This document shows positions 61,442-64,000 of a DNA stretch of 64,000 nt, one piece after another. The notes beneath the pieces are model-generated. The model ran no database searches. It was not told where the DNA came from and saw only the letters and a list, made by a program, of their open reading frames with translations. Source of the DNA: Flavisolibacter tropicus. GTDB lineage: Bacteria; Bacteroidota; Bacteroidia; Chitinophagales; Chitinophagaceae. The position numbers and the translations under genes are program-made. The DNA lies in NCBI RefSeq assembly GCF_001644645.1, contig NZ_CP011390.1, positions 930,001-994,000 on the forward strand, read 5' to 3'. Position 1 is the stretch's first letter. Every line of letters starts with the position of its first letter.

Positions 61442-62632
61442 TTAACGCAGCTTACTTAATGCCTCATTTAAGCGGCCAAAACCTTTTTCAATATTAGCCG
61501 TACTGTTAGCAAAGGAAAGACGCAGGCAACGGTCATCACCAAACGCTGACCCGGTTACCGTAGATACGTGGCCTTTGTTTAACAGGTACATAGCTAGGTC
61601 GCTGCTATTTTCAATAACGTCTTCACCATCGCTTTTACCAAAATAGTAATCTACACAAGGAAATGCATAAAAGGCACCATCGGGTTCCGTAAATTCCAAT
61701 CCCTTAATACCTCTCAACAACTGCATTACGCGCTCTTTCCTACGAGCAAATTCAGCTACCATGGCCATTGTTGCATCTAACGGTGAAGTAAGAGCAACTA
61801 TAGCAGCACGCTGTGTAATAGCGTTAGTACCACTAGTAAACTGCCCTTGGATTTTATCACAAGCCTTTGCGATTTCTTTAGGTGCTGCCAGGTAACCCAA
61901 TCTCCATCCAGTCATGGCAAAACCTTTACTCAATCCATTGATCACAATGGTGCGATCTTTCATTTCTTCGAATTGAGCAATGCTTTCTGTGCGACCATTG
62001 TAATTAATGTATTCATAGATCTCGTCAGAGATCACCAATACCTGCGGATGTTTTTTAAATACTTCCACCAGAGCGGCTAACTCCTTTTTACTGTAAACAG
62101 CACCACTTGGATTACAAGGTGAAGAGTAGATGAAAAGTTTGGTCTTTGGAGTTATAGATGCCTCCAGTTGTTCTGGGGTAATTTTATAGCCTGATTCTAC
62201 TGTGGTTTTAATGAGTTTCACCTCGCCCTGTGCCAGTTGCACCAACGCAGCGTAAGTAACCCAGAAAGGCGTAGGTATAATTACTTCATCACTTTGGTCT
62301 ACCACGCTTAAGATGGCATTGGCCAAACTTTGCTTGGCACCAGTAGAAACTACAATATTTTCAGGTGTATAAAAAAGGTTATTATCTCTTTTAAACTTTT
62401 GGCAAATAGCCTCACGTAAATCTAAATAACCTGCTACCGGTGTATAATGGCTCCAGTTTTCATCGATGGCTTGCTTGGCGGCATCCTTAATATGCTGAGG
62501 CGTATCAAAGTCAGGCTCACCTAAGCTCAAGTCAACAATGTCAATACCTTGGGCTCGGAGTTCACGGCCAAGTTTGGCCATTTTCAGTGTTTCCGGTTCG
62601 TTGAATCGTGTAAGTAATGTTGATAATTGCAT
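61442..62632 (-). CDS. Class I pyridoxal-phosphate aminotransferase, aspartate-aminotransferase type
   Basis: 396 residues. It has LSLGEPDFDTP near the start, Asn174 in SPCNPSGAVY, Asp203 and Tyr206 in VISDEIYEYI, and the PLP-binding Lys236 in VINGLSKGFAMTGWRLG. The subgroup resembles the Igamma aspartate/aromatic transaminases of Bacteroidota (prephenate or glutamate transaminase activities are also known there). It transfers an amino group between aspartate and 2-oxoglutarate and works in the cytoplasm as a dimer. It is divergent in direction from coaE at their 3' ends and probably monocistronic. Confidence 0.93.
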   Translation of the reverse strand: MQLSTLLTRFNEPETLKMAKLGRELRAQGIDIVDLSLGEPDFDTPQHIKDAAKQAIDENWSHYTPVAGYLDLREAICQKFKRDNNLFYTPENIVVSTGAKQSLANAILSVVDQSDEVIIPTPFWVTYAALVQLAQGEVKLIKTTVESGYKITPEQLEASITPKTKLFIYSSPCNPSGAVYSKKELAALVEVFKKHPQVLVISDEIYEYINYNGRTESIAQFEEMKDRTIVINGLSKGFAMTGWRLGYLAAPKEIAKACDKIQGQFTSGTNAITQRAAIVALTSPLDATMAMVAEFARRKERVMQLLRGIKGLEFTEPDGAFYAFPCVDYYFGKSDGEDVIENSSDLAMYLLNKGHVSTVTGSAFGDDRCLRLSFANSTANIEKGFGRLNEALSKLR

Positions 62633-62669
62633 GCAATCGGTGTTATCAAAAGGGCAAATGTAATAACTT

Positions 62670-63977
62670 CTATTGGCCGTAGTTCATTTTAAACGAAGTT
62701 AAATCGGGCAAATGCTTTCGCACACGTGTTTTCTCGTAGCCATAAATCACCTCACCCAGGTGTTTCATAAAGGGAAAACCTACTTGATCATAATCATACT
62801 TATCATCATTATAGATTCCATCTGAGTTACAATGAATAACGGCACTTAATAGGAACTCAATATTATTTTCAAAATCGACTATATAGGCGGCATCAATTAA
62901 AAACCCGTAAGCATCACCTACTTTATTAAAAACGCGGATATTGGGATTTACTGGATCTTTAGAGCCATATAACAAAAACTTCACATAGGCATCATTATGG
63001 GTACTATCAAATGAAGGAAACACAGATTCTTTAGGGTACATAGACATATAGTTGTACAAAAATTGGTAGTCATCTGCTGTTAATTGAAACCGTTGTTTTT
63101 GAGGTACGTCATTGGGGAATAACACAGATTGTAGAATAGAATGCAGGTCTATTAATGTTAGCCTGTTTTTCATTGAGAAATCAAACGGTTTATGAACCAG
63201 TTTATCGTCACTATAATAACCAACCCCTAAAAGATTTGTACGTTTTTGATAAGATAAATTACTTCTTATCAATGGCTGCTGGTAGATAACCTGGCCACTT
63301 GTGTCAGCAAAAAAGACCGGATTAGTATGCCTGTTTTGTTCTTCATTCAAAGCAATATTTAAACGGTGTATGATTTGTGTTTGATCATAACCCATCTTAG
63401 CCAACTTATCATTTAAATATTCTTGCCCTAAAAATTCATATAAACGATTAAAGGCTTCATTATCACTAACCAGCAAAATCTTTTTTATATAGTGTGCAAT
63501 GGTTGGACGGCCATCAGGAGTTGTCGGATCATTATATACACTTGTTTGTCCTGGGTAGTCCGCCTCCGTTACCATTGTTGTATTTCTATCCAACCCTTTT
63601 ATATTTAATTCATTCAGCTTCTGCAATGCTAAAACAGCCGCTGGCAACTTCACCGTTGAGGCTGGGTAGTAATAGTTTGAGGGGTTTATGTTGTAATAAT
63701 AATGCTTAAATGATGGCTTATTTTTCTCATCCCGGTCAATTTGGGTATATATAATCTGGATTTGCCAAATTTTCGGATTTGCCAAAAGTGTGTCAAAATA
63801 CTGTGGGTAAGAATGTAATAGATTGGCCAGAAATGCATCAGTTTTTGAAGAAGAGTCAGATGTTTTTAAATGCTCCTTGATTTCCATAGCTGGCGTTATT
63901 GAATGTTTGGCAGAGCTACATGAAAATAGGATAAACAGGGTAATGGATAATCCTATATTTAATGACCTTGTTTTCAT
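62670..63977 (-). CDS. Serine hydrolase lipoprotein with class A beta-lactamase-like motifs
   Basis: 435 residues. A lipoprotein signal (SLNIGLSITLFILFSC, Cys20) precedes a penicillin-recognising serine-enzyme domain: SxxK at Ser107-Lys110 in PASTVKLPAA, SDN at 171-173 in VSDNEAFNRLYEFLG, and KVGD in FNKVGDAYGFLIDAAYIVD where KTG normally stands. About 100 extra residues separate the second and third motifs compared with a 290-residue class A enzyme. Whether it acts on beta-lactams or on peptidoglycan or another ester is not clear; the KVG variant and the length suggest an uncharacterised serine hydrolase. The start ATG is at 63975-63977. Confidence 0.87.
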   Translation of the reverse strand: MKTRSLNIGLSITLFILFSCSSAKHSITPAMEIKEHLKTSDSSSKTDAFLANLLHSYPQYFDTLLANPKIWQIQIIYTQIDRDEKNKPSFKHYYYNINPSNYYYPASTVKLPAAVLALQKLNELNIKGLDRNTTMVTEADYPGQTSVYNDPTTPDGRPTIAHYIKKILLVSDNEAFNRLYEFLGQEYLNDKLAKMGYDQTQIIHRLNIALNEEQNRHTNPVFFADTSGQVIYQQPLIRSNLSYQKRTNLLGVGYYSDDKLVHKPFDFSMKNRLTLIDLHSILQSVLFPNDVPQKQRFQLTADDYQFLYNYMSMYPKESVFPSFDSTHNDAYVKFLLYGSKDPVNPNIRVFNKVGDAYGFLIDAAYIVDFENNIEFLLSAVIHCNSDGIYNDDKYDYDQVGFPFMKHLGEVIYGYEKTRVRKHLPDLTSFKMNYGQ

Positions 63978-64000
63978 TAAGAGTGAAATTAAATCTTATT

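Noticed and set aside
1..64000. tRNA, rRNA, CRISPR arrays or an intact insertion sequence
   Set aside because: No cloverleaf with a GTTCRA-type T-arm, no regular spacer-repeat array and no complete transposase gene was seen on reading both strands.

Overview
The window reads as chromosomal DNA from a member of the Bacteroidota, most likely the family Chitinophagaceae. Reasons are a SusC/SusD pair, many short SPII lipoproteins, promoters with the TAnnTTTG -7 element and TTG -33 element, MacB-type permeases of about 805 residues, DUF1573 and long-form NusB proteins, and low GC with A/T-rich spacers. No tRNA, rRNA, CRISPR array or intact insertion sequence was seen.

Left end (1-8.1 kb): a sugar-utilisation locus, all on the minus strand. 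It has a XylR-like AraC-family regulator (cut by the window edge), a phytanoyl-CoA dioxygenase-like enzyme, a secreted TIM-barrel glycosidase-like protein, and a large fusion of a ROK sugar kinase to a class I mannose-6-phosphate isomerase. Two promoter regions carry the same paired direct repeat with 21-bp spacing, a likely operator for the XylR-like protein. An M48 metalloprotease lipoprotein and a SusC/SusD nutrient-uptake pair follow (7.1-12.6 kb). A tesA-like esterase then stands divergent from a ybbA-ybbP ABC pair (13.1-17.3 kb), as in Proteobacteria.

Middle (17.4-34.7 kb): an export cluster on the minus strand (HlyD adaptor, ATPase, four tandem paralogous MacB-like permeases, second ATPase, TolC). 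It is divergent from an NtrC-type sigma-54 response regulator and its histidine kinase, which probably control it. Permeases 1 and 4 are each split by a one-base frameshift, and so is an MsbA-like exporter at 39.7-41.6 kb. All three are repaired by adding one base, so sequence error is a serious alternative to true gene decay.

Right half (34.7-64 kb): lipoproteins of unknown function, an orphan PAS histidine kinase, a proteasome-like Ntn-hydrolase candidate, a secreted atypical-kinase-like protein, and housekeeping genes (rlmH, rhomboid protease, tilS, etfBA, bifunctional nuclease, ispE, ornithine aminotransferase, groESL, nusB, DUF1573, yajC, coaE, an aspartate aminotransferase-type enzyme, a class-A-like serine hydrolase). 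Dispersed short repeats occupy the spacers, and one copy lies in frame inside tilS. An 11-bp-period repeat lies beside tilS.

The most promising undescribed items are a probable structured small RNA with its own promoter and terminator downstream of groEL, a 33-residue microprotein next to it, the ROK-PMI fusion with its shared operator, and the proteasome-like and kinase-like proteins at 41.7-44.0 kb.
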